DNA of 64,000 bases from Guillardia theta CCMP2712. Lineage: Eukaryota > Cryptophyceae > Pyrenomonadales > Geminigeraceae. Where the stretch lies: NCBI RefSeq assembly GCF_000315625.1, contig NW_005434664.1:124001-188000 (forward strand). The letters run 5' to 3'. The notes beneath the pieces were generated by a model. The model worked only from the letters and a program-made list of their open reading frames with translations, was not told where the DNA came from and did no database searches. Of this stretch, positions 24,207 through 35,199 are shown in pieces (position 1 is the first letter of the stretch; each line of letters starts with the position of its first letter). The translations under genes were made by a program, and so were the position numbers.

Positions 24207-24510
24207 TGTCCTTGTCCTTGTCCCCGTCCTCGTCCTCGTCCTCGTCCTCGTCTTCGTCCTCGTCTTCCTCTGCCTCCTCGTCCTCTCTGTCCCCAACCCC
24301 TTCTTTCTGCACCTGACTTGAAAGAAGATGCTGCACAGTCGGCTGCTGGGGATAGGTGCCCTGCTTGAGAAGAGGCGGACGGCGAGAGATTACGAGGAGA
24401 CGATCCAGACGTCTGGGAGGAAGCATCTGGACCACAAGTTCGAGAGAGAGTGAGACTCCTACTCCTCCTCCTCCTCCTCCTCCTCCTCCTCCTCCTCCTC
24501 CTCCTCCTCC

Positions 24511-24541
<31 letters not shown>

Positions 24542-25436
24542 GCTGACATCCTCCTTCTCCTCTCCTTCTCCTTCCTTCCTCCATATCCCTCCCTTTTTCT
24601 GTCCTGCTGCTCCTCCCGGTCATTCTGCTCTCCCAACCGTCATTCTGTTCCCCATCTCCCTCCTCCTGTCCCCACATGTCCCCCCCTCACTCCCTTGGCT
24701 CCCCATCTTAGATTCTACCCCAGGTACCCGGAGCTCGCAGCTCTAGCGGATGCCTTCCGAGTGATTCACTCCCTTCCACAGCAGTTGCTCTGCATCCAGC
24801 AGCAGCTGCTCACCATCGCTTCCGCCCTCTCCTCCTCCTCCTCTGAGATCCGTCTCAAGCTCAACATGAAGCGCATCGTCGTACGTCCTTCCTCCCCTCC
24901 CTCATCCTGATCGTCATGCGCAGCCTCTTCCTGCCTCCCTCCTCCGCTTCCCCGTCCCTCCCGCCTCCTTCCCTCCCCCTTTTTGCTTGCCTCCTTCTCC
25001 TCTCACACTTGCCCAGCATCAGCTGGAAGGATGTCGTACCGGTCTGCTGGGCATCGCGCGGGAGGACGGGTCCAACGTCCTCCTCTACGGCTGCTTCCGC
25101 GCAATGAGGATGCGCCTCAACGCCATCGCCGAGCAGGTCGACTCGATCGCCAAGGACCCCGCAAACTTCGCGGACGCTGCCAACTCTCAGCTGGGTACCT
25201 CCTCGGTGCGGTACCCCAGCTTCAGGGAGGTGACGGGGAGCAGCGCAGAGAGGAAGCTTATGGAGAATTTCTCAGCTCTTAACGACCTCCTCTCAGCTGC
25301 CGTCCAGTTGTCTTCCTGTGTCGCCTGGCAGCAATTCTCGTCCTTCCAGCTCCTGCAGGACAAGCTGACGGTCCAGAGAGGAGGAGGAGGAGTAGGAGGA
25401 GGAGGAGGAGGAGGAGGAGTGCTGGGCAATGGATGA
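19750..25436 (+). CDS. Large unrecognised protein with an IQ-like motif, about 1473 aa
   Basis: Seven exons fit in phase: 19750-19829, 19900-22361, 22688-23145, 23343-24050, 24325-24449, 24712-24880, 25017-25436. The first exon is the least certain. An acidic N-terminus is followed near residue 117 by an IQ-type segment (AAKTLQTFYRKR) that may bind calmodulin. The middle is a long alpha-helical solenoid without recognisable motifs. The exon from 22688 contains a Gly/Ala-rich stretch made by GGAGGAGCA repeats, and the C-terminus is a Gly run from a GGA array. A short segment near 22150-22190 (LFLEFFFRHLT) recalls CYFIP-type proteins, but not enough to assign the family. Four of its six introns contain simple repeats. 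The product is cytosolic by default, with no signal or membrane segment. Confidence 0.7.
22450..22650. repeat. CTCCTG/CTCCTT array in an intron
   Basis: Irregular CTCCTG, CTCCTT and CTCCCT hexamers fill most of intron 22362-22687 of the IQ-motif gene. Confidence 0.9.
23160..23193. repeat. TCTCG pentamer array in an intron
   Basis: Six or seven copies of TCTCG in intron 23146-23342. Confidence 0.9.
24137..24262. repeat. CCTCGT hexamer array in an intron
   Basis: About 20 copies of CCTCGT with a few CCTTGT variants in intron 24051-24324. Read on the other strand the array gives false Arg-Thr or Asp-Glu frames. Confidence 0.92.
24462..24541. repeat. CTC trinucleotide array followed by ATC array in an intron
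   Basis: About 17 CTC units pass directly into about nine ATC units inside intron 24450-24711. Confidence 0.93.
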
Positions 25437-25648
25437 CAAGGTACAAGGCAGAGGTCAAGGTCGGTGAGGTGGGAAGACAGCTGTTTGATGATAGTGACGG
25501 AGGCGATGGCGTGAGATGGAGAAGGGAGAGGCAAGGGGAGGAGGAGGAAGGGGAGGGGAGAGGTGGAGCGGGGAGCAAAGGAGAAAGCGTTGAGGGGGGA
25601 GGAGATAGGGTAGCTGAGAGCAGTTTATATAGAGAGAGGGAGATCTTT

Positions 25649-27979
25649 TTAAGTGTTGTACAAGTCCTGCCATATCTCGATCAAGCTGTCGAGCCCGTAC
25701 AAGTAACCTATCAAAACTGTTAAAGTCTCCCCCTCCTCTCCCTCTCCCTCCCTTACCGTCTTCGTAGTTCCCTTCCTCCCACTCTTTCCTGCACGGAGGA
25801 GGAGGAGGAGTATGAGTAGGAAGGAGGAGGAAGGGGAGAGGGGGAGGAGGAGGAGGAGGAGGAGATCATGTAGATGGGTGAAGAACAGGACGAAGAAGGA
25901 GACAGGGAGAGGGCAGGACAAGGGCAAGAAGCAAAGGTCAGCTAACACTCTCAACGCGCAAACTCTCCTCCCCACCTGTGGTCGAGCGTCACCGGCACCT
26001 TGTTCGCATGCGCGAAGTCGATCATCCAGATTCCCAGCTTGCTCTCCTCCTCAGCGTCGTACACGAAGAGCAGGGAGCTGCCCACCAGCTCATGCAGGCG
26101 GAACCACTCCGAGGCCTCCAGCGCTGTGCGGAGATGCTTGAGACGTTCGAGGCAGGCAGCCCAGACCTCCGTCCTGCCGTTGAGGAACTTGTGGAAGGAA
26201 AGCTGGATATCTGCCTTGGAGCTGATCGTCTTCGTCTCGTCCTTGCTGATCGAGTTCTTACCCGCCTTCACCATCTCCAGGCGGAACCCGAAGTGACCCG
26301 AGGAGGACAGGCGCTCCCTGAACTGCATGTACCGCAGCTTCGTGATGCCCTCCTGGATCTCAGCTGGGGTCGGCTCTTCGGGAGCTGCTTTGATCATCTT
26401 CTCGAGCAGGTCCATCCTCTTCTTCTTGTTGCTCACCTCGCTCTCCTGGAACGTTCGCTTCCCCATCTTGATGTCCATCAGGCACGGCGACTTCAGCCCA
26501 GCTGTCAAGTCTTGGAGGATGGCCAGCTCATGCCCGCCCTCCTCCGCCTTCCCCCGGTACTCAGGGCAAAAAGAGCGCATCTCGTTGCCCATGAGCTCCT
26601 GCAGAGCCTCGTGCTCCACGTGGTTCGTCTTCTTCAGCACGCAGCCAGGCCAGTGGTCGGCCGTCACGAAACCATCTTCATGCCCAGCACCTTCGTGCTT
26701 CTTGGCGGCTGCCTTGTCCTCCTTTTCTGTAGAGGACGAAGATTCCTTCTTCTGCTTCTTGCCTGCAGTTGCCCCAGCATCTTCTCCCCCAGACTTGAGT
26801 CCGACTTCGTCGTGCTGAGTCTCCTTTGCATCTTTTACAGTGTTCTCCTCTTTGATACCATTTGTTTCTTTCACTTCCTTCTTTTCTCCTTTCTTCTCCA
26901 CGTGGTTGCTCGTCATCACTATCTTCTTGGCTGTATCCGCGTCTCCATTCCTCTCCCTCACTTCGATCGCCTCGTTCAGCAACGGCTCATCCCAGCTCTG
27001 GTTCAGGCTTAGAGCCTTTTCCACATGCATCTTGAGGCCGAACAGGAGGCTTTCAAGACCCGCGCAGGCCTCGTCTATTACAGGGAACGATCTGTTGGAC
27101 GACTGCGATGTTAATGAGAATGATTTTGCGCTCAAAATGACGTCAAGGAAGGTCAACCAGGTCTCCAGCACGCTCGCCTTCAAGCTCTTCGTCCTCCTCT
27201 CCTCGACTAGCCGACCGGCATGAAGCCTCACCCGCTTCCAATAGCTACGCGACGTCCAGTGCCAGAACAAATTCAGGATCTGCTTCCTTCTTCTGCGTGT
27301 GAGCGCCTTCGCCGCCGCTGCTCGTGCATGCTCCATGTATTTGCTGCACAGGAAGAACTCCTTCCACTCCTTGCTGTACCTCGACTGCATGCTGAGAGCT
27401 GTATGAGAAGCTATCACGCTCTCCCTCAACTTCCTCATCCTCTCTCGTCGGAAGTAATTCTGCCACATTCGAAGAGCGTTCGTCGCCTGGCAAGCTAGTC
27501 AATCAACGAGTATTGTACAACTTCACAGGCAGCAACAGGTCTGAGGTTACCTCAAATATTTTCCACCTCAAGCTGATTCGCATTTGAATCCGTCGCAATT
27601 CAATCTCGCGAATGCAGAATTGCCTCCAGTCGCGCAGGAAGCAGCTCACTGCGCCATGCAGCCAGAACTTGAGGACAGACTTGAGAGAATGCTTTGCTGC
27701 TCTGATCCTCTCGCTCACGATCTGGATCAACGAGACTCAGTCCAGACTCTCACAATCAAACAAGCAAAACAAGGCTCAAACAGCAGCACTCACCCTCCAG
27801 GAAGCAAACGCATGTCGCAGAGGAATAGATTCCATGCCCCAGTACGACGCAGCGACTGTGAGCTTGTTGAGAGCGAAAGGAGAGCATACTTTCTCCGAGA
27901 GGATGTCGAAGAACAACACGCTCCTCTGGGTTTTATCATGATTCCTCGAGACCTGGTCATTCGCGACAATCCCCTTCAT
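25649..27979 (-). CDS. Inositol-phosphate kinase (IPMK/IP6K family) with N-terminal Sfi1-like repeats, 655 aa
   Basis: Five exons read leftward: 27979-27794, 27721-27551, 27486-25976, 25788-25757, 25716-25649. The C-terminal half is an inositol polyphosphate kinase: PCLMDIKMG (the PxxxDxKxG inositol-binding motif), HFGFRLEM, SSLLFVYD and MIDFAH (metal-binding IDF), ending with EWEEGNYEDVLIGYLYGLDSL. IDFAH is closest to the IP6K/Kcs1 branch, but IPMK is possible. The N-terminal half has Trp-centred repeats about 30 residues apart (LKFWLHG, FLRDWRQF, RMWQNYF, EWKEFF, FWHWTSR, LETWLTF). These resemble the Sfi1 repeats that bind centrin. A Lys/Glu-rich linker joins the two. The enzyme would make higher inositol phosphates or pyrophosphates, possibly at a centrin-containing structure; that location is inference. 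Confidence 0.82.
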
Positions 27980-28098
27980 GTTTGTGCTTGAAATCCTTCA
28001 CAAACTCAACGTCCACCTCTGTCAAATCGAACGCAGCCTCTTTTTACAGGCTCTATAATCTCATCGTTGAGGAACAGCAAATGTTAAAGCACATGAAA

Positions 28099-28457
28099 TT
28101 AACGGCTGACGCATAGACCCTGAGTAGGGACACCTGACGTTATTCTCGTGCACCTCGCACCATCCAGGTGACCACAGTATCCAAACCCCTTGCAAGGGAG
28201 CTGAAACCTGAACCAAACCTATCAGTGAAACACCGGAGAAAGTTTCAAAATCTTTCAATGCTTCGACCAAAGCCAACCATACTCGTTTTCTTTTCCTTCA
28301 CAACTACTTGGGAGCTTAACGTTGAGACAAACGTTTGAAGATCATCAGTCATTTGTTCCTTACAACAAGCTGAACGCAAGTGGAAACATGCCGCCTGCCT
28401 GTCAAAGATATTGACACAGTTTCGTTGCGTTTCTTGCGATCTGTCTCTTCCTGCCAT
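28099..28457 (-). CDS. Possible small two-exon gene, 89 aa
   Basis: Exon 28457-28308 starts at ATG; a GTAGTT donor and a GATAG acceptor lead in phase to exon 28218-28099 ending in TAA. The second exon encodes a Cys-bearing segment (LPCKGFGYCGHLDGARCT) that looks protein-like. No family is recognised. It would be one of only two tandem same-strand neighbours in the window, which lowers its credibility. Confidence 0.3.
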
Positions 28458-28989
28458 GGTTCTGCTTATCTACATGTTCAACTTGCGAAGAACACACGAC
28501 TTAGCTCTTGGTCCGGAGCGAACTCTGCTGCCTGCTAGGAAGCCACACATTTGGCAATGGCAAACCTACTCGTTCTCGCAACATCATCCTCTTGGTTTCA
28601 AACGTGCGTCCTCGATCGCGCATGCTCGCCCCGGCTTCTCAACATACTCCATGTAACATCTACTATCCCCTTCTCCTCTCCGATACCTCCATCATCATGT
28701 ACAGATCCTCCTCCATGGTACTCTACTCGCCATTCCTCGTTCCTCCTGTATTCTTCCGCAGGGGTACCTCTTGAAGACGATCTTTTTTCGAAATCTCTTT
28801 AGTCATGAAAATTGTTTCCATTCATTCAAAAGTTTAGATACTAATTTTAGTCATATTAAACTTTTTACCACCCACCCCACAATTTTCGCTCTCCTCCAAG
28901 CGCCTAGACCGGCAAAAACTTCCTTGGCTCGCGCCGGTCCGTTACTGCGCAACGATCGGTCAACTTAAAATTGATCTAGAGCTATAAAA

Positions 28990-29290
28990 CACTTTTTCGC
29001 ATCGGAGTTTCCTGGGGTACCCCGGACCCCTCTGTTGACCATAAAAATGGGGGTACTACTACTGATACTGGTTCTGTCAATGCGGGTGGGTACCCGGAAA
29101 ATGTTCATTTGAGGAGAAGACGGGGGGGTGACCCTACCCCACCCCTCCAGGGGTCCAGAAATCTCCGTCCTACAACTTCTTCACTACCCCCATTTACCTA
29201 TCATAGTACCCCCATTATAGCACCCTACCTGGTTCCCCTACCCCTCAGGGCCTCGTATCTGTTTTGGCCCACCCTTGCCAAGTAAAGACT
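28990..29290. repeat. GGGTAC/CCCCTAC island, copy 3
   Basis: Words include GGGGTACCCCGG, GGGGGTACTACTAC, GGGTGGGTACCCGG, GACCCTACCCCACCCC and TAGTACCCCCAT. It is followed within 100 bp by a GGCCCGGCGG patch. Confidence 0.45.
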
Positions 29291-29323
29291 CGCCCACCTT
29301 TGGAACCGTTGATGACTTTTTTT

Positions 29324-29380
29324 ATCGATTTAATCGACTTTGGCGATCGATTTAATCGACTTTGGCGATCGATTTAATCG
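29324..29380. repeat. 22-bp tandem repeat, 2.6 copies
   Basis: Unit ATCGATTTAATCGACTTTGG plus CG, starting at 29324, 29346 and 29368 (partial). The ATCGATTTAATCGA core is itself nearly palindromic. Confidence 0.9.
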
Positions 29381-29523
29381 CCGGGGCCACGTCGGCGCCC
29401 GGCGGCCCGGCGGCTCGATCGTCACAAAATTCCCGGTGAAACTAATTTATATTGTTTTTCACGAATACGAGCTCTCGGGGGATCGCAATGCATCGATGCG
29501 GGAAATAGGAAGAATGAGTTGGG

Positions 29524-29616
29524 AAGGAGGAGGAGGAGGAGGAGGAGGAGGAGGAGGAGGAGGAGGAGGAGGAGGAGGAGGAGGAGGAGGAGGAGGAGGA
29601 GGAGGAGGAGGAGGAA
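29524..29616. repeat. GGA trinucleotide array in the upstream region
   Basis: About 31 GGA units between 29524 and 29616, upstream of the ATG chosen for the beta-helix gene. The frame stays open through it, giving a false poly-Gly N-terminus. Confidence 0.93.
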
Positions 29617-29648
29617 AAACAAGGCGAGTAATTTCATTTGGCTTCAGC

Positions 29649-32489
29649 ATGAAGCTTTCCCTCTTCTTTCTCCTCCTCCTGAATTTTTTCGCTTACTGCT
29701 CCTCGTCATGTCGGAGATCGTTTGTCAAGCCGCTTCTCACGTTGCGTGGAGGCATGGGCAGAGCAGACGAGCATCTGCCGCGATCGGGTGACGCTGTGGT
29801 GATGCACAGCTCGTCGAAGGCACATGCTGTTCCTGGAGGCTGCGAAGTGTACGATTTCCTTCCATTGGCGGTGGAAAGCGCGCTAGAGGGGATGAGCAAA
29901 CGAGTCTTGGTGAGAGCAGGAAAGCACAGCTGGGACAGCGCGAAGCTGATCGTAGGAGGATGGAGGGCTGATCCAGCCAACCCCTACGAGTCCCTCCAAG
30001 AGCGAGAGGCCTCGGAGGTGACCAAGGAAATCACACGAGATGGCAAGTCGCCCACGGAGCAGACAGTCAGTCTGGTAGTGCAGGGGGAGGAAGGAGCAAG
30101 GATGTGGGGCATGTGGTTCCTTGAGCCTGAGAGCACAGGAAACTTCACCAACGTGACCTGTGCTGTGAACGCGTCGCACGACACGTCGCAATGTACCATA
30201 GAGGTCTGGGGGAGGGGATGGAAGTTCACGAGCTGTGGGATAAGGTGAGTAGGCTAACTTGGACCAGACTGCTGCTGCTGCCTTTGATGCTGCTCTTGTT
30301 CCCGCTCGTGTCCTCACTGTCGCTTCTTCCTCTACTCTTCATCCTCGCTTCAATCGGCTCATCACATTCTTCTCATTTTCTTCGCAGGAGTTTGCAAGGC
30401 ACAGCATTGAAATGCTCTAGGTGGGCCAGCATAAACTGCTCCTCATGTGGTGGGATATCTTTTCTGTTCTGTTTCTTCTTTCCTAGCTCGGCCTTCCCTG
30501 ATACTCCTGGCCCACTCCCAGCTCCATTTCCTCTTCACCTTCTTCTCGCCCCTTCTCTTCCTCCTTCCCTTCTTTGCCTCTTTCCCTCCTTGCCTCTCCC
30601 TGTCCTCGCTCCTCGCTCCTCGCTCCTCGCTCCCTCTCCCCTGCTCCTTGCTTGCTCCGCTCCTTCATCCACCTTTCTCTTCAAGTATCTTTTTTTCCTC
30701 ATGCCAAAGTCGATCAGGTATCGGTGGCCTTGGAGCCGGAGAGAAAGATGAGTACGGAGAATGGGTTAGTTTCCTCCTTTTGATCACTCCCTGACCTCTC
30801 TGTCCCGTCCTCGTAATACTTCCTTACCCCCAGCGTTCCTCTCACTTCCTCTCGTGTTCATCATTTTGCTTTCCCCTCCTTGAGTTCTAAGGAGTCGACC
30901 AGGTCATGGACAAACGCTTTCGGACCGGGGGAGAGCAACGAGCAGAGAATGGCGTCGAGATGCGGGACGTTAGCAGGTGGCTCGGCGTTGCGGGTCAGCT
31001 GTCGCCCTACTGACGGAATGCATGAAAGAGCTGCTCTTAGTGACTGCGTCTTGGAGTACACTGGCCTTGGGTCCTACGCTGTGCAGGTGAACCAGTCAGC
31101 TCTCCCCTTCCCCGTCCCCGTAGTCGTCCCCATCCCCGTCCCCGTCCCCGTCCTCGTCCTCGTCCCCGTCCCCGTCCCCGTCCCCGTCCCCGTCCCCGTC
31201 CCCGTAGTCGTCCTTGATTGGCTGAGCAGCAACACGAAGACACTCGACTGCGAGCCGAGCATTGGTGGGCGCTCGCAGACGTCCCCCCTGGTCCTTGACT
31301 TGAACTGCAGCATGATCCAGGGGAACAGCGTCGGCCTCTTTGTAGATAGGAACAGCCTGTGCGAGGTCTACAGGTGGTCAGCCGAGGAGGAGGCTGCTGC
31401 TGTGACTGGAGTGCAGGTGTGTCTTCAAGGACAACGACATGGGGGCTTTCTATGCTGGCCCGGTGGCCTACAACGCGAGCATGAGGCTGTGAGGCTTTTG
31501 ACACTCTTGCCCTTGGACTGAGCGCTCGCAGTGTAGGCAATAGGATCTACGGGAAGTTGTGGTTCAGCAGGAGGCGTCCAGGAGGGATCCTTGTACCGAC
31601 TCCAGCAGGAGCTCAGCTTGATCTGACGACGTTGTCAGGTGGAGGAACATCACATCGACCGCAACGGGCCAACGTTCAGCAATGAGACTGAGAAGGAGAG
31701 GAGCGAGAGACTTCTCAAGGTGACGAGCCTCCACATGCTCGCGCTCGAGCTCTGACCTCCTGCCTCCTGCCTCCCCCTCCTCCCTCTACCGTCCCTCTCC
31801 CTCTCCTCTCCTCCCCTTCCCCTCTCCTCATTTTCCGAGCAGGAGGAGCACCACGGGCTGGACATCTCCGATGGCTCCTTCAAGGGTCACTTTGACAACC
31901 TTCTCGAGCTGGACGCCTTCAATCCTCTCTGTCTCTCTGCTACCGGCGAGTCATGGAAGAGCCTCGAGGACAAGCTGAAGGAGACGACGCTCGGAGGATA
32001 CAACCAAGTCTATGCTGCTGCCCGGTGCGCTCTCCCTCCTCCTGCTCCGCTGAACATTGCATCAGCAACATCCAGAAGGTGGTGGAGGACGAGGAGACGT
32101 GGAAGGTGAGTCTGATGTGATCACTCGCAGCTTCTGACTTGAATGGCGGGGTTTAGCGAGGAGAAATCCCCCCGATGACCGAGGAAGTGAGTTCTGCCCT
32201 TGACCTTGACTCTCTCCCTGACTGCCGTCCAAGGATGCTGTCAACCTCCTGGAGGCGAACTGGCAGGACAACAAGGTGACGAGACTTGCAGACGACGAGC
32301 TTTCACGAAGCATGCACGCATGCCCACCAGCACTCCTCACCCTGTTATCTCCTCCTCTGAGTCTGCCATCAGGCGATAGAAGCATGGATCTACTCTCAGT
32401 TCCGAGAAGAAGGCACCAGGCTCCCTCAGCAGCAGCAGATGGATGGTAGCAGCGAGACTATAGAGGATGACGATCAAGATATCCTCTGA
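29649..32489 (+). CDS. Secreted parallel beta-helix (pectin-lyase-fold-like) protein
   Basis: The ATG at 29649 starts a clear signal peptide (MKLSLFFLLLLNFFAYCSSS) followed by LTLRGGMG. Exons I can phase: 29649-30244, 30388-30446, 30718-30764, 30892 onward, then several from about 31220 to 32489 (TGA). The central part shows rungs of a right-handed beta-helix (CSRWASINCSSC, LSDCVLEYTGLGSYAVQ, NSVGLFVDRN, NDMGAFYAG followed by RLVGNRIYG). No catalytic set for a specific lyase can be read. The C-terminal 120 residues are charged and Gln-rich. Asn-X-Thr/Ser sites fit secretion. The frame runs uninterrupted through a CCCCGT array (31103-31206), so that stretch could be either an intron or a Pro-Val-rich spacer. 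Confidence 0.7.
31103..31206. repeat. CCCCGT hexamer array
   Basis: About 15 CCCCGT units with CCTCGT and CCGTAGT variants. In the gene frame it reads as Pro-Val repeats. A GTGAACC donor precedes it, but the natural acceptor behind it is out of phase, so coding status is open. Confidence 0.9.
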
Positions 32490-32612
32490 ACACAGGCCTC
32501 AGTTTGCCTTTCAGGAGTTTATAATGCACATCTGGGTTTGAAAAGATCGTATCTCATCGCTTCAATGAATTCTGCGATCCAAGTCAACACAACTGTTATC
32601 ACCAGATGGGCC

Positions 32613-34308
32613 TTACGCGTTCTTTTGTTGGTACTCAAGGATTTGACTGCGCAAGTTGTGGTTGGGTGTCAACATCTTGTGCGGCAGTTTCTGTTAAAAA
32701 GGCGCGAGTCACAACGAGTTTGAAACTCAAACTCAAACTGCTCCTGCTCTTCACCATCTCTCACCTCGTTTGTCAAGGGGGATGTGTCGCGCGTTTGTAA
32801 CCATCTCTCAATCTCTACTCGCTCGTACCTGCACCGCACCATCAGCACCCACGAACGGGCCCAGTGTCATCAGAGCTCACGTGTGCCCGTCTGCAGCGAA
32901 CACTGGGTCGCTCATAATCTCCATGCTGCTCATGTTCAGAGAGACCGGAGGAGAGGGGGGGAGTTACCTTATGGGGCATCGGAAGGAATTCTCCAGCACC
33001 TAGGGACAAGTCAACGTCCTCTTGCATGTGAAGACATTGAGACAGACCGAATCAAGCTCATCCATTTCTTTCGCTTTAGCTTTCACCTCATTGGTCAAAT
33101 CAGGCCCTTTCAGATCTGATGCAGAAACATCGAACGGCAAAAAGTTAGAAGCTTTGCCATGGCCGAGCCGATCGAGCAACTACCTAGAGCGCGCATGGTC
33201 TTCTGAATCTGAAGAAAGGTCAGACTTAACATGCACTCAGCGTCTCATTCCTTCACCTGGTTAACATCTGGAGTATTTCGTGCTACGGGTGGCTGCGGAG
33301 GCGTGCGGTGAGGCGGGCTCTGAACTGTCTGCTTCCCCCCCGCCGTCTGCTGGCAACAGTTGTTAAGATTCGGAATTTGCGAGCAAGAACAAGATTCCTG
33401 TTCGTAAACTGGTTTCGACTTTGTTGCTCCTTTGTTCGCATTATCCTTTAAGTAACTTGGAGTGGCTGGCGGCTGGAAACACAAGCAGAAGTTAAAGACG
33501 TAACGCCAGAAGTTCACTTGAGACCTGTGATGGCTTTTTGAAGATGAAGGGATCACTTGTGAAAATTGCAGAGACTTCCCTGATAAGAGAAGTATTGAAG
33601 TCAGCTTTGTCATCAAGTGGAACAACAGGATACCTGAGCATTTCTACGATCGAGGATCGCTTCGTCCAATCATGAAGGTAGGGCAAATAAACCTGCCTGG
33701 AGTAAGAACAGAGTTGCAAAGAACACCCTTTCTCTTGTATACCAGGCCATGGGCATCGACGTGAAAATGATGCGGTTTGATCATCATATCTGGCGTTGGC
33801 TGATATGATATGATTTGAGTGTTCTCAAAGAACAGCAACTAAACGATACAATACCTGTATCATACACACTGGAGGAGAGTCGGGATGAGTTTCCCGCAAA
33901 AATACCGCAAGAGGGACATAATAACCTATAAACAAGGCACAAAACAAAAACATCATTACAATTGTCATCAGATTTTCAAAGCTGTACCGTTACTATTAAA
34001 AAACATCTGGACAGTCCCTTCAAGCTTGAAAAACTTTTGCTCGCTTCCTGTGTATCACTGTGAACATAATCCAAGATGTACATGTATCCAAGGCACCTGA
34101 CATCATTCCAACTGATGGTCTGAGATAAGGGAACTTTTGTAAAACTTCAAGAGCGTCCGCAGCTTGACGCGATGAGTCCTTGAGTTTTATCCCATGACTT
34201 TTCAATTGCCTTTGAACCTAAAATGATATCAGGTCTTCTGAAACAAGATAAGGACATTCTCACCTCCTTGATCGCTGCTTTCATATCACTTTTTGATGGG
34301 GCACTCAT
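32613..34308 (-). CDS. UEV (TSG101/Vps23-type) domain fused to a C-terminal U-box, 311 aa
   Basis: Thirteen small exons fit in phase, read leftward: 34308-34264, 34217-34097, 33925-33855, 33799-33743, 33692-33634, 33579-33525, 33472-33257, 33208-33184, 33115-33048, 32999-32968, 32925-32881, 32828-32765, 32690-32613. Residues about 5-145 form a ubiquitin E2-variant domain: YYVPLAVFLRETHPDSPP, HVDAHGLVYLPYLHDW (Tyr where E2 enzymes have Cys) and IFTSDPFIFKKP. This is the TSG101 pattern. A Pro/Gln-rich linker follows. Residues 244-311 are a complete U-box: FRCPISMEIMSDPV, DGHTYERVEIERWL and TSPLTNEKLPHKMLTPNHNL. TSG101 proteins normally end in a coiled coil and steadiness box, absent here. The protein could bind ubiquitin or PTAP-like peptides and act as an E3 ligase; that is inference. 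Confidence 0.85.
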
Positions 34309-35199
34309 TGTATTGAACCAGTATCTGTTCAACATCGCAAGAGAAAGCTTTCAGTTAATTTGATACGGAAAGATGAAGGTGATATTGGTGATGCATTCTT
34401 CTCATTCTGACACAGGAGCAATGGAGGTAACATTGGCGATTCATTCTTCCATTCTCAGGCAGATCGTGCATATCAGATGTAAACCGCAATTCATCGGAGC
34501 AAGAACAGCACAGGTGGATCACATGTGCCAAAAACAAATGGTGAAAACGGCCTGAAACAAGAAATGTGCCACGACAACCCACATCAAGTAGAGTTGCACC
34601 CTTGCTACATATAAATAGCCCCCAAAACCAGCACAGACATTTCACAGAAAGAAACTAACTAGCATCAGCACGTTGACGCCTGCAAAGTGACATTTGGTGA
34701 GATTCTGAGAAAATCTCGAGGGAAAAAAGGAATTAGGCGGAGAAAGTGGAGGAGAGAACAGGGGAGACCCAAATAGATAGCTCTGCAAGGGAGGAGAGGT
34801 TCGATTCAAGATAGACAACATGCGGGTATAGTGCAGGTAGAAATAGATTGATGATGAGATGAGTATGCCACTGAAGGCAAGATGACAGCGACGCAGCAAA
34901 CGCTTCTCTCATGGTAAGGAGCAGCAAGAGGAAAGGACATGACGGAGAAGGAAGACGATCAGAGTCGAGGAAGAAGACAGAGGAGTAGTGGGAGTATCAG
35001 TGACGGAGGACTCAAAGAAAGGGTGGCGGCAGAAATCTCAGCTAACGCAGCTGCTGCATGGCAACATAGGGGACAAGGTACCTCAGTTTGATCAATTGAA
35101 ATCAACTTGGAGTTTTGTCTTCGCATTTGAAATTATCAACGTACATTTGAAGTTTGTTATCCAAACCACATCAACCTCAAAACATCGGTGGTGGTCATG

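Larger units (their letters stand above)
28458..29648. other. Intergenic region with a GGGTAC-type island and small tandem repeats
   Basis: Upstream region of the beta-helix gene. It contains an island at about 28990-29290, a 22-bp tandem repeat at 29324-29380, a GC-rich patch (GGCGCCCGGCGGCCCGGCGG, about 29393-29415) and a GGA array at 29524-29616. No gene seen. Confidence 0.5.

Noticed and set aside
29340-29648. Upstream extension of the beta-helix protein with poly-Gly
   Set aside because: The extension is made by the GGA array and a 22-bp repeat; the signal peptide at 29649 gives a natural start.
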